A program made the position numbers and the translations under genes. Shown here in pieces: positions 21,720 to 29,581 of a stretch of 64,000 bases of DNA. Source of the DNA: Phycisphaerales bacterium (lineage in GTDB: Bacteria; Planctomycetota; Phycisphaerae; Phycisphaerales; UBA1924); assembly GCA_023382935.1 (NCBI GenBank), contig JAHDXL010000002.1:124001-188000 (forward strand), written 5' to 3'. Positions within the stretch are counted from its first letter, which is position 1; every line of letters starts with the position of its first letter. A model generated the notes under the pieces. The model worked only from the letters and a program-made list of their open reading frames with translations, had not been told where the DNA came from and searched no databases.

Positions 21720-23180
21720 ATGAACAACGGAGAAGGTCCGCGCGTCGATTCGAGTGACTCCAGTTCCAGTCCACAGGCGACAAACGACCCGTACGCGGCG
21801 CGATGGCGGCGGGCGCTGCTGGGCGCCGCCCGCGTGTGCGTGCGGGGCGTGCAGGTGTCGGCGCGCGCCGGAGGGGCCTGGTGGGCCAGACGGCGGCCCT
21901 CGCAGCAACTGGTGCTGGGCTTTGCGATCTACGCGGGCCTCGGCGCGGCGCTCTTGTGCCTGCCGGTGGCGCAGACGGAGCGGGCGGCGGCGCTCGATCA
22001 CGTTTTCAACGCGGCCAGCGCGGTCTCGACGACGGGCCTGACGACCATCAGCGTGGCCGACCGCTACACCTGGTTCGGGCAGGCCGTGCTGCTGGTGCTG
22101 TTTCAGATCGGGGGCGTGGGCTTCATGACGCTCTCGTCGCTGTTCATCGTGGCGCGCGGTGGGAAGTTGTCGGAATCGCGGCTCGGCGTTCTTCGAGCCG
22201 GGTTCGCGCTGCCGCACTACTTTGTGATGAAGCACTTTATCGTGCACGTCGTGGTGTTCACGTTCATCTGCGAGGGGCTGGGGGCCGCGCTGTTGTGGTG
22301 GCGGTTTGCCGGGGCGGGAGTCGAGCATCCGCTGTGGTCGGCGGTGTTTCACTCGGTGTCGGCCTTTGCCACCGCCGGCTTCAGTCTGAACAACACCAGC
22401 ATGGAGGCCTTTGCGGGCGACTGGGTGATCAACCTGACCATCGGGGTGCTGGCCTACCTGGGCGCGATCGGGTTCATCGTGGCGCAGGATGTCTGGTACA
22501 GCATCAAACTGCGCGAGCGCATGCTGACGTTCACGTCGAAGGTGATCCTGGTGACGACGGCGGCGGTGTTCGCGGGCGGAACGCTGTTGCTCTTCTTCAC
22601 CGAGCCAACGGTCGCGGCGCTGCCCGCGGGTGATCGTCTGCTGGCCAGTGCGTTTCAGGTCATGACGGCCTCATCCACGGCGGGATTCAACACGATTCCG
22701 ATCGGCGCCATGTCCGCGCCCGGGTTGGTGGTCATCATGATTGCGATGCTCATCGGCGCTTCGCCCAGCGGCACGGGCGGCGGGATCAAGACGACGAGCG
22801 TTTCGGCCATCCTGGCGAACCTGGTCAGCGTGCTGCGCGGACGGCAGGACGTCGTCTGGCTGGGCCGGCAGGTGCCCGCGGCGCGGGTGTTGTACGCCTT
22901 CGCGGCCTCGTCGGTGTACCTGATCGGGCTGTGCCTTGGCGTGCTGGTGCTCACATACTCAGAATCGGCGGACTTTCTGCCCATCGTGTTCGAGTCGGCC
23001 AGCGCCATCGGCACGGTGGGCCTGTCGATGGGCCTGACCGGCGATTTGTCGGCGGTGGGGAAGGTGACGATCATCGTGCTGATGTTTGTCGGGCGCTGCG
23101 GGCCGCTGACGATCGGCCTGGCGCTGCTCCGCCCCGAGGCGTCGGCGAAGAAGGCGCTGGGGGATGACCTGGCGGTGTGA
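21720..23180 (+). CDS. TrkH/KtrB-type potassium uptake protein
   Basis: 486 residues from the ATG at 21720 (MNNGEGPRVDSSD). About ten hydrophobic segments arranged as four M1-P-M2 repeats. The four pore-loop filters are visible: SAVSTTGLTT, SAFATAGFSL, TASSTAGFNT and SAIGTVGLSM, each with the selectivity glycine. GTGGGIKTTS in the third repeat matches the KtrB-type gating loop region. Such channels need a cytoplasmic RCK partner (TrkA/KtrA), which is absent here. The weak ribosome-binding site leaves the exact start somewhat open. Confidence 0.92.
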   Translation: MNNGEGPRVDSSDSSSSPQATNDPYAARWRRALLGAARVCVRGVQVSARAGGAWWARRRPSQQLVLGFAIYAGLGAALLCLPVAQTERAAALDHVFNAASAVSTTGLTTISVADRYTWFGQAVLLVLFQIGGVGFMTLSSLFIVARGGKLSESRLGVLRAGFALPHYFVMKHFIVHVVVFTFICEGLGAALLWWRFAGAGVEHPLWSAVFHSVSAFATAGFSLNNTSMEAFAGDWVINLTIGVLAYLGAIGFIVAQDVWYSIKLRERMLTFTSKVILVTTAAVFAGGTLLLFFTEPTVAALPAGDRLLASAFQVMTASSTAGFNTIPIGAMSAPGLVVIMIAMLIGASPSGTGGGIKTTSVSAILANLVSVLRGRQDVVWLGRQVPAARVLYAFAASSVYLIGLCLGVLVLTYSESADFLPIVFESASAIGTVGLSMGLTGDLSAVGKVTIIVLMFVGRCGPLTIGLALLRPEASAKKALGDDLAV

Positions 23181-23219
23181 GCCTGGGCGAATGGGTCGAT
23201 CGGCGCTGCGAGCCGGGTG

Positions 23220-23307
23220 CCACGGCTCGCCGTCCTCGGCGCAGCCGTGCCGTGCATCGGGGCGGCCGGGCGCCACGGCTCGCCGTCCTCGGCGCAGCCG
23301 TGCCGTG
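23220..23307. repeat. Two identical 35-bp copies of a hairpin repeat
   Basis: Copies at 23220-23254 and 23273-23307 are identical. Each folds as CACGGCT ... AGCCGTG around an inner GCCG-TCCT-CGGC hairpin. A diverged copy at 58743-58773 keeps the stem through paired changes (CCACCACT / AGTGGTGG). Confidence 0.85.
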
Positions 23308-23411
23308 GTGTGCATCGATCAGGACCGATGCGCCCGCTGCGTCCGGGCGGTTGGAAGCCGCCCCCCCGGGCAAGAACTCAACTGAGGCAGGGGCGGAGGC
23401 TTCCAGCCTCC

Positions 23412-23447
23412 GGTGCGGCGGCCCACAGCACGCGAGCCAGTGATACC
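23412..23447 (+). repeat. Solitary degenerate CRISPR repeat upstream of cas12g
   Basis: 36 bases beginning GGTGCGGCGG and ending GAGCCAGTGATACC. It matches the array repeat at 30 of 36 positions without gaps and in the same orientation, 995 bp before the cas12g start. Positions 19-32 are identical. It may be a relic of an older array or the repeat part of a crRNA-like regulatory RNA. Confidence 0.85.
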
Positions 23448-23647
23448 GGAAGACGGGCCAAAGTGCCGAGCCATCCACCCACGCCCGCCCCCGGAAGACG
23501 GCGTGGGGATGCCACTCGTCGCCCCCCGGCCCCCGGCCCCCGGAATGACGCGATCCCCCGCCCCGGGTGCGCGGCGTCACGGCCGGCGCTGGCGCGGGCG
23601 CAGCGAATGCGCGGCCCGGAGGAGCGCCGGGCCGCTCCGGCGTCGTT

Positions 23648-23815
23648 CCAGAGCACGCTGGAGGAGCGCCAGAGCACACTGGAAGAGCGCCAGAGCACGC
23701 TGGAGGAGCGCCAGAGCACGCTGGAAGAGCGCCAGATCGCGCTGGAGGAACGCCAGATCACGCTGGAGGAGCGCCATATCGCGCTGGAGGAGCGCCAGAT
23801 CGCGCAGAAGCGGCG
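23648..23815. repeat. 21-bp tandem repeat, eight units
   Basis: Eight adjacent units related to CCAGAGCACGCTGGAGGAGC+G, with later units carrying CCAGATCGCG. One plus-strand frame reads a heptad (about STLEERQ) eight times, but no start site or ribosome-binding site supports translation. Confidence 0.85.
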
Positions 23816-24065
23816 CGTCACCCGCGTTGGCGGGCCGCGAGTGCGGTTCTTACATCGGACCTTGCATTGGCGGGCGTGCCTCGTGGGCCGGTCGCCGAGC
23901 CGTCAGCCCGCCGCGCGGTTTCTGCGCCCGCGCGGACGGACCGTGCATGCACGCCATGTGTGACTTGGGCTCAAGTGCCCGTGCGCCATGCGGGCCGCTC
24001 GGATTTCACCACGGAGTTTCACGAAGTGGCACGGAGAGGAAAGGGGGAAGGAAGAGAAGAAGGGC

Positions 24066-24280
24066 GTACGAGCCCGAAGCGCCAGCAAGGGATCATGGTG
24101 GCCCGGTGACCGAGCGATCACGGAACAGAGGCCCGGGCGGAAGCGAGGGCCTGGAAGAACAGCCGAGGGAGGCTCGAACGCCGGCGGGAAAAACAGGAGG
24201 GCCGGTTTCCAACCGGCCGACGGCGTCCATCGATCAGGGCCGCGTCGGGAGACTCCCTCGCTGGCGCTTCGGGCTCGTAC
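24066..24280. repeat. Perfect 21-bp inverted repeat pair upstream of cas12g
   Basis: Left copy 24066-24086 starts GTACGAGCCCGAAGCGCCAG. The right copy at 24260-24280 is its exact reverse complement. They bracket 173 bases. The layout is MITE-like, but no target-site duplication was recognised. Confidence 0.8.
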
Positions 24281-24406
24281 CCGTTCCCATCGACTTGGGC
24301 CGCGTCGGTGGCCCGGCTCGCCGAGCCGGGTGCATGATCCTCCGTCCCGGCGCCCAGACTCTGGCCCGTCCACGCCCGTGGCGACCGGAAGCATGGGCGG
24401 TTCCGG

Positions 24407-24412
24407 TACAAT
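24407..24412 (+). promoter_or_regulatory. Candidate -10 box of cas12g
   Basis: TACAAT (five of six to the consensus) lies 30 bp before the cas12g ATG. No good -35 is seen, so activity may be weak or activator-dependent. GGGAG sits 8 nt before the start codon. Confidence 0.4.
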
Positions 24413-24442
24413 GGCCCACTGGCAGCCGACCGGGAGTTCATC

Positions 24443-26917
24443 ATGCCCTTGACCCGATACGCGCAGTCGCGCACACTGACACGCCGCCTGTGCTGCAAGC
24501 CCGGCCAGGCGCGATCGGACTTCAAGGCCAATGTTCGGCGCCTCCGCACCCACTTCGAGCAGTTCAACGTCGACACCTCCGAACTGTGCCAGTGGTTCAT
24601 GGGCCTGCGCAAGCGTTTCGGCGATGCGGCCAGCCCCGCGTCCTTCGGCGTGCTGGGCGACTTCCTGCTCCAGCCCGACTTGTCCGGGATGGTGCCTGAT
24701 GCTGGGCCCGCCATCAAGCCCGACGAAGGCGAGGCGGACATCTGGCGGCTGCGGGTGTTCGATCATGTCGCGGGGTTCCGCTCGATCGACAATCTTTCGG
24801 ACCACCCGATCCCGCCCGTGTTGTCCAGCGCGATGACCGAGGCGGGGCAGTCGGGTCAGTCGCCGGGCAACACGACCGCGGCGCGGTTGTTCAAGCGTTT
24901 GCGTGCGCTTCAGCCCGCGCACCGCCTCGTGCTGCTCAAGTCGGCCGCGGAGTGGATCGTCGCCCGCTACCGGCGCGGCGTGGAGAACTGGGGGCGCCAG
25001 TCCGCCGAGTGGGGGAAGGAGAAGACGGCGTGGGAGCAGGCGCACCCTCAACTCACACCCGAGTTGCGCGATCGCTTCACGGCTGTGTTCAAGAGCCTGA
25101 ATGACCCGCAGGACGCAGATACATCGACGGGGGTGCGTCGCAAGAACCCGCGCATCTGCAAGTACGAGCGACTGGCCGACAACACCGACAACTGCTGCTA
25201 CGCCGGGAGCAAGGGCCACGGCCCCTTGTGTTGGGCATTCGCCGCGTTTCTCAAGGAGCGAGGAGAGAAGGAGAAGCGGTTCAACAAGAAGAAGTGCATC
25301 GAGGATCTCGTAGCGTTCGTCAACTACTGCCGTGAGAAGCAGGTCTCCAATCCGGGAAAACTGTTTCAGAGCCCGCACCTCGGCAAGCTCCTCTTCAAAG
25401 ACAAGGATCCCAGGCAACAGGCCGACTTGGTCAAACTGCTCAAGTCCAACTGGGAGGCCTATCTCAAGGCGATGAACCTCACGCAGGACACCGTCATGCG
25501 GCACGGCTGCCTGCCGCACTGCATCACCATCGGCGACTGCTTCGAGAAATCGAAATGCCTCTGGAACCCGCACACCGAACTGTGCCTTGAGTACAAGCGT
25601 CGCCTGCTGGCCGAGTTTGACAACCTGCCGGATCTGGCCCGACTCGAGGGGCTGTACCGCGACTGGCGCGCTCTCTACCTGGCCGGGCCGCGCAAGCCCT
25701 CGTTCCGCTACCCGTCCAGTTCCGACCTGCCGATGCCCAAGATCTTCGGCAAGGATTTCTACGAAGTGGACTTCGAGCGCTCCATTCTCCGCCTGCGCCT
25801 CGACGACATGGCCGAGGGCGAGTGGATCGAGTACGGCTTCACGCCGTGGCCGCGCGGCTACTCGCCGTCGCGCAAGGAAATCGCGGATCGCATCAGCAGC
25901 ATCCACGTGCAGTTCAGCGGCACGCGCGTGCGCGTCGGCTTCCACTTCACCGCCCCGCACGCGACGTCGCGGATCACGGTCTCGCAGGACGAACTGGAGG
26001 AACTGCGCAGCCGGGTCTACCCGCGACAGGCGCAGGACAAGGAGTTTCTCGCCGCCGCCCGGAAGCGCATTCTGACCGGTCGGCTCGCGGAGGAGGAGTC
26101 ATCGGGCCTGCGCGTGCTCGCCGTGGACATGGGCATCGGCGGGGCGCACGTGGCCATCTACGAAGGAACGCGGTGCCTTTCCGACGAGCCCCTCCTGATC
26201 CACAAGATCGACAAGTTGTACGACCAACTGCCCGCGAAAGACCCGCCCGGGGGCGCCCCGAAGGGCGCCCAGAAGAACCCCTCCAAGGGCGAACCGGAGC
26301 AAAGCCACGAGCCCGACACGCGCGGGCTGCGCAAGGAGCACGTCGGGCGTCACCTCCAGACCATTGCGGACGGCGCGTCGGCCCTGGCCGAGCACCGCCA
26401 GAAGGAGGAGGACGATCCGACCGGCGTCCTGCGCCAGAGCGACTTCCGCGGCCTCAAGCGGCACATCGCCTGGATGGCGCGCGACTGGGCGCGGCTCAAC
26501 GCCCGCCAGATCATCGAGCGCGCCGCGCAGCACCGCTGCGACCTGATCGTCTTTGAGTCACTGCGCGGGCACCGCGTGCCGGGCTTTGACAAGATCGGGC
26601 AGGAGGCCGACCGCAAGAAGCAGGAGATGCTGCTCTACGCCTTCGGGCGGGTGCGGCGCAAGGTGACCGAGAAGGCCGTCGAGCGCGGGATGCGGGTGGT
26701 GACGGTGCCGTACTTCAAGTCGTCGCAGATCTGTGCCAAGTGCGGGAATGTGCAGGAGAACATCGGACTGTGGAGGAAGAACAAGCGGGCGGGCAAGTTC
26801 ATCTGCGATCACGCGGGCTGCAAGTTCAAGGCCAACAGCGACGCCAACGCGGCACGGGTGGTGGCGCGTGTGTTCTGGGGCGAGATTGTGCTGCCGGATC
26901 GCAGGGCCGGGGGTTGA
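24443..26917 (+). CDS. cas12g: Type V-G CRISPR effector Cas12g
   Basis: 824 residues; the family is described as an RNA-guided, tracrRNA-dependent RNase with collateral RNase/ssDNase activity. From memory it aligns along its whole length with Cas12g1 (767 aa): RTLTRRL near residue 10, QPAHRLVLLKSAAEWI..RYRR (157-178), AWEQAHPQLTPELR (196-209), a Cys cluster (C251, C252, C263, C356, C360, C372, C381), RKPSFRYP (417-424), FTPWPRGY (466-473), and RRKVTEKAVERGMRVVTVPY (738-757). RuvC acids are D562 (AVDMG), E705 (VFESLRG) and D800 (ANSDANAARV). The target-nucleic-acid zinc ribbon is C764, C767, C788, C793. A Pro/Lys/Glu-rich insert (598-625) is longer than in my recollection of Cas12g1. All catalytic residues are intact. 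The subtype needs a profile search to confirm. Confidence 0.9.
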   Translation: MPLTRYAQSRTLTRRLCCKPGQARSDFKANVRRLRTHFEQFNVDTSELCQWFMGLRKRFGDAASPASFGVLGDFLLQPDLSGMVPDAGPAIKPDEGEADIWRLRVFDHVAGFRSIDNLSDHPIPPVLSSAMTEAGQSGQSPGNTTAARLFKRLRALQPAHRLVLLKSAAEWIVARYRRGVENWGRQSAEWGKEKTAWEQAHPQLTPELRDRFTAVFKSLNDPQDADTSTGVRRKNPRICKYERLADNTDNCCYAGSKGHGPLCWAFAAFLKERGEKEKRFNKKKCIEDLVAFVNYCREKQVSNPGKLFQSPHLGKLLFKDKDPRQQADLVKLLKSNWEAYLKAMNLTQDTVMRHGCLPHCITIGDCFEKSKCLWNPHTELCLEYKRRLLAEFDNLPDLARLEGLYRDWRALYLAGPRKPSFRYPSSSDLPMPKIFGKDFYEVDFERSILRLRLDDMAEGEWIEYGFTPWPRGYSPSRKEIADRISSIHVQFSGTRVRVGFHFTAPHATSRITVSQDELEELRSRVYPRQAQDKEFLAAARKRILTGRLAEEESSGLRVLAVDMGIGGAHVAIYEGTRCLSDEPLLIHKIDKLYDQLPAKDPPGGAPKGAQKNPSKGEPEQSHEPDTRGLRKEHVGRHLQTIADGASALAEHRQKEEDDPTGVLRQSDFRGLKRHIAWMARDWARLNARQIIERAAQHRCDLIVFESLRGHRVPGFDKIGQEADRKKQEMLLYAFGRVRRKVTEKAVERGMRVVTVPYFKSSQICAKCGNVQENIGLWRKNKRAGKFICDHAGCKFKANSDANAARVVARVFWGEIVLPDRRAGG

Positions 26918-26942
26918 CAGCGAACGGGCGTTCTGCTAATTT
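26914..26942 (+). promoter_or_regulatory. Predicted promoter for tracrRNA/array
   Basis: Perfect TTGACA at 26914-26919 overlaps the cas12g stop codon. After 17 bp comes TAATTT, or after 15 bp GCTAAT. Transcription would start near 26948 and run into the anti-repeat. Confidence 0.55.
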
Positions 26943-26947
26943 CCGGC

Positions 26948-27110
26948 GTCTTCGAGTCACTTCGCCACGCATACGCCCGGCGGACCCTTGGACCAACGGG
27001 ATGGACCCGTGGCACGAAGGCGAGGCTCGTATTTTGTGGTTTGTCGCGGTCGGATGTGCGTTCACGGGGCATTTCTTGTTCATGGAAACGGCGACAAGCC
27101 GTTGTGTGGC
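26948..27110 (+). ncRNA. Predicted tracrRNA of the type V-G system
   Basis: Lies between cas12g and the array on the same strand. Bases 27024-27050 form an ungapped anti-repeat to repeat nucleotides 1-27: 19 Watson-Crick and 5 G-U pairs, only 3 mismatches. After an 8-nt bulge, GTGGCAC (27009-27015) can pair with the repeat's 3' GTGACAC with one mismatch. Flanking hairpins are ACGGG-ATGGA-CCCGT (26996-27010) and AACGGC-GACAA-GCCGTT (27087-27103), the latter a plausible 3' end. Wobble-rich but continuous pairing is typical of tracrRNAs. End points are estimates. Confidence 0.75.
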
Positions 27111-27129
27111 AGGAGGTTGCGTAAGGTCT

Positions 27130-28021
27130 GGCGCGACAGCCCGCAGAACGCGAGCCAGTGACACCTACCATTCCTGATTATACCAAGGCTTGATTGGCGC
27201 GACAGCCCGCAGAACGCGAGCCAGTGACACCTCCTGCTGACGATTCTGCATCTGCGTCATCGGCGCGACAGCCCGCAGAACGCGAGCCAGTGACACCGCT
27301 AATACGCTGTGCCTCTTCCGCGAACTGGCGCGACAGCCCGCAGAACGCGAGCCAGTGACACCACCACCTGCAAGGCGCACCAACGCGCGAACGGCGCGAC
27401 AGCCCGCAGAACGCGAGCCAGTGACACCCACGCCGCTCGCCGCAGCCAAGTTCGGCCAGGCGCGACAGCCCGCAGAACGCGAGCCAGTGACACCAGATAC
27501 TGGCGCACCACCGGCGGGCAATCCGGCGCGACAGCCCGCAGAACGCGAGCCAGTGACACCCGTTGAACTTCGCGCGAGCCGCGGCGGCAAGGCGCGACAG
27601 CCCGCAGAACGCGAGCCAGTGACACCAAGAGCAGGTGCATTGAAACAGCGGACTTAGGCGCGACAGCCCGCAGAACGCGAGCCAGTGACACCGTGAGGTA
27701 TTTGCCAACGAAGTGCCATGCGGCGCGACAGCCCGCAGAACGCGAGCCAGTGACACCCGAAGCGTGTCACCTACGAAGTGCCAGGCTGGCGCGACAGCCC
27801 GCAGAACGCGAGCCAGTGACACCCGCTCACGACTTCACCTCCTGCTGTACCCGGGCGCGACAGCCCGCAGAACGCGAGCCAGTGACACCAGGCTTCTTGC
27901 TCACGCGAATCGCCTTCTGGGCGCGACAGCCCGCAGAACGCGAGCCAGTGACACCTCAAAAACGCCAACACAACAATCAGCAACGGGCGCGACAGCCCGC
28001 AGAACGCGAGCCAGTGACACC
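27130..28021 (+). CRISPR. CRISPR array, 14 repeats and 13 spacers
   Basis: The 36-bp repeat begins GGCGCGACAGCCCGCAGAAC and ends GCGAGCCAGTGACACC. All 14 copies look identical. Starts are at 27130, 27196, 27262, 27327, 27393, 27459, 27525, 27591, 27657, 27722, 27788, 27854, 27920 and 27986. Spacers are 30 bp except the third and ninth (29 bp). Spacers 9 and 10 share an 11-nt core at the same offset. The absence of a decayed terminal repeat prevents orientation by decay; orientation is taken from the tracrRNA pairing and the effector strand. Confidence 0.98.
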
Positions 28022-28147
28022 TCGGCCGCCGCCGGGCGGTTCACCCCTTCGCGCCGGGGCCGGGTTTCGGGGCCGGGTTCCGGGGCGCGGAACGACCCCT
28101 AAGCATCCGCCGAGGATCGCCGTGGCGGGCCTGGGCACGGCCAGACC

Positions 28148-29581
28148 TTACCCGATCCCCATGAATTCCATCAGACGGACTATCAGTTTGCGAGTCCAGG
28201 CAGCAAGCACCAAGGTGGCTACAAGCCCTCCGACGCCGTAGTACAGCCCGTGAACCCAACTGACATCGCGTGGGATGATCCCGTCGTCGTCCAACGCTTC
28301 GCCGGATGAAGCCCCCTTGAGCGCCCGTCTGAGCGCGTCGATTCGGTATTCTGCCGTGATCGCATAGCAGCACAGGGCTATGAACGCCAGGGTGAAAAAG
28401 ACGTATCCGGTCAGTGAAGGGGCGAATTCCTGCTCTCCCCAATCGATGCGCGGCCACAAGAACCCCACGGTTCCGACGCCGAAAATCAACGCGCCCACAA
28501 ACACGGGGAGCCGGTGCCGTCGCAGTAGAAGAGATAGTCTCCGGCCCATGCCGGGCGGTCCGGCGAGGACTGGTTGGTGGTTGAGGAAGCGTTCCAGTTC
28601 GGTAGCGAGGTCGCGGGCTGTGTCGTAGCGGTGGGCCCTGTCCTTTTCCAGACTTTTCATCACGACCCAATCGAGGTCGCGCCTTAGAGTCGCCGCTAGC
28701 CAACGCGGTTCAGCCCGGCGCGCCGTCGCAATGCGGCTCATGTGCGCGCGATCCTCCGCCGACGCCATCCCGGTCAGTCGGGTGCTCGGCCGGGGAGGTT
28801 CGACTTCGCGGATGATGCGTTGAATCTCGTGAAAGGCAGCCTGTTTGAGATCGAACGGCCGAAGCCCGGTCAACAGTTCGTAGAGCATCACGCCGAGCGA
28901 GTAAACGTCGCTGCGTGTGTCGATATCCAGACCGGACATTTCGGCCTGCTCGGGACTCATGTATTCGGGCGTGCCGATCATCTGTCCACGCTCGGTGAAG
29001 ACCGTCTGCTCCGACAGACGCTAATTGAGCGCTTTGGCCACGCCGAAGTCGATGACTTTGGGCCGGCCCCTGCCAGACGCGCTGTCGTATTCGACGAGGA
29101 CGTTGCTCGGCTTCAGATCGCGATGAATGACGCCTTTCATATGTGCATGCTGCACTGCGTGACAGACATCGCGGAACAATTCGACTCGTTCGTGGACAGT
29201 CCGCCGCTGTTGGTCGCAGAACAGGGTGATCGGCACGCCTCGCACCAGTTCCATGACGAAGTAGGGGCGGCCGTGATCCGTGACGCCGCCGTCCAAGACC
29301 CGCGCGATGTTGGGGTGATCCATCACAGCCAGAGCCTGTCGTTCGGCTTCGAACCGCGCGATAACTGCCTTCGAATCCATGCCTGGCTTGATGAGTTTGA
29401 TCGCCACCTCGCGCCGCACCGGTTCGACTTGCTCAGCCCGCCAGACCATGCCGAATCCCCCCTCACCGATCAATTCGATGAGCCGATAGCGATCGATACG
29501 GCTACCCTTGGCGTGATCGAAGGTGGGACGAACAAATGGCTCGTCCTCGCAGGCGGTTGAGCAGGTTGGGTCGTCCGGCAT
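28148..29581 (-). pseudogene. Ser/Thr protein kinase interrupted by one amber codon
   Basis: Reading from the ATG at 29581 ([14 protein letters not shown]), a full kinase domain is visible: GEGGFGMVW glycine loop, VAIKLI lysine, HRDLKPSN catalytic loop, [13 protein letters not shown] (29023-29021) then interrupts, and the same frame continues [25 protein letters not shown] with no frameshift (shown as [13 protein letters not shown] then [12 protein letters not shown]). Related planctomycete kinases read ALNQRLSEQ here, so CAG to TAG is the simplest explanation. After the kinase domain come three hydrophobic segments. The N-terminal piece alone would lack the activation and substrate-binding lobe and should be inactive. 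Confidence 0.85.

Larger units (their letters stand above)
23181..24442. other. Repeat-dense region upstream of cas12g
   Basis: 1262 bases without a convincing gene. In order: a duplicated hairpin repeat, a lone degenerate CRISPR repeat, an 8-unit 21-bp tandem array, a TTCACCACGGAGTTTCACGA element (24005-24024), a 21-bp inverted repeat, and hairpins GGCCGGTT-TCC-AACCGGCC (24200) and CCCGGCTC-GCC-GAGCCGGG (24312). All six frames stay open over long stretches because of GC content, not coding. Confidence 0.7.

Noticed and set aside
23412-23447. The degenerate repeat read as a minus-strand tracrRNA anti-repeat, with GGAGGC and GGGCGG hairpins beside it
   Set aside because: Possible in principle, but the better placed candidate between effector and array has its own promoter, and no promoter is seen for the minus-strand option.
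23217-23963. A coiled-coil protein with eight STLEERQ heptads
   Set aside because: The frame crosses hairpin repeats and the degenerate CRISPR repeat, lacks a ribosome-binding site, and the 21-bp period opens all frames.
24443-26917. Effector named Cas12b, Cas12e or Cas12l
   Set aside because: The overall motif series, the Cys cluster and the C-terminal FWGEIVLP ending fit Cas12g; CasX and Cas12b are much longer and differ in motifs.
26929-26937. GCGTTCTGC, a 9-nt match to the anti-repeat just after cas12g
   Set aside because: A 9-nt match is expected by chance over this search space and does not extend.
27165-28241. Long open frames on both strands across the CRISPR array
   Set aside because: They only translate the 36-bp repeat in several frames (for example VSLARVLRAVAP) and have no start signals.
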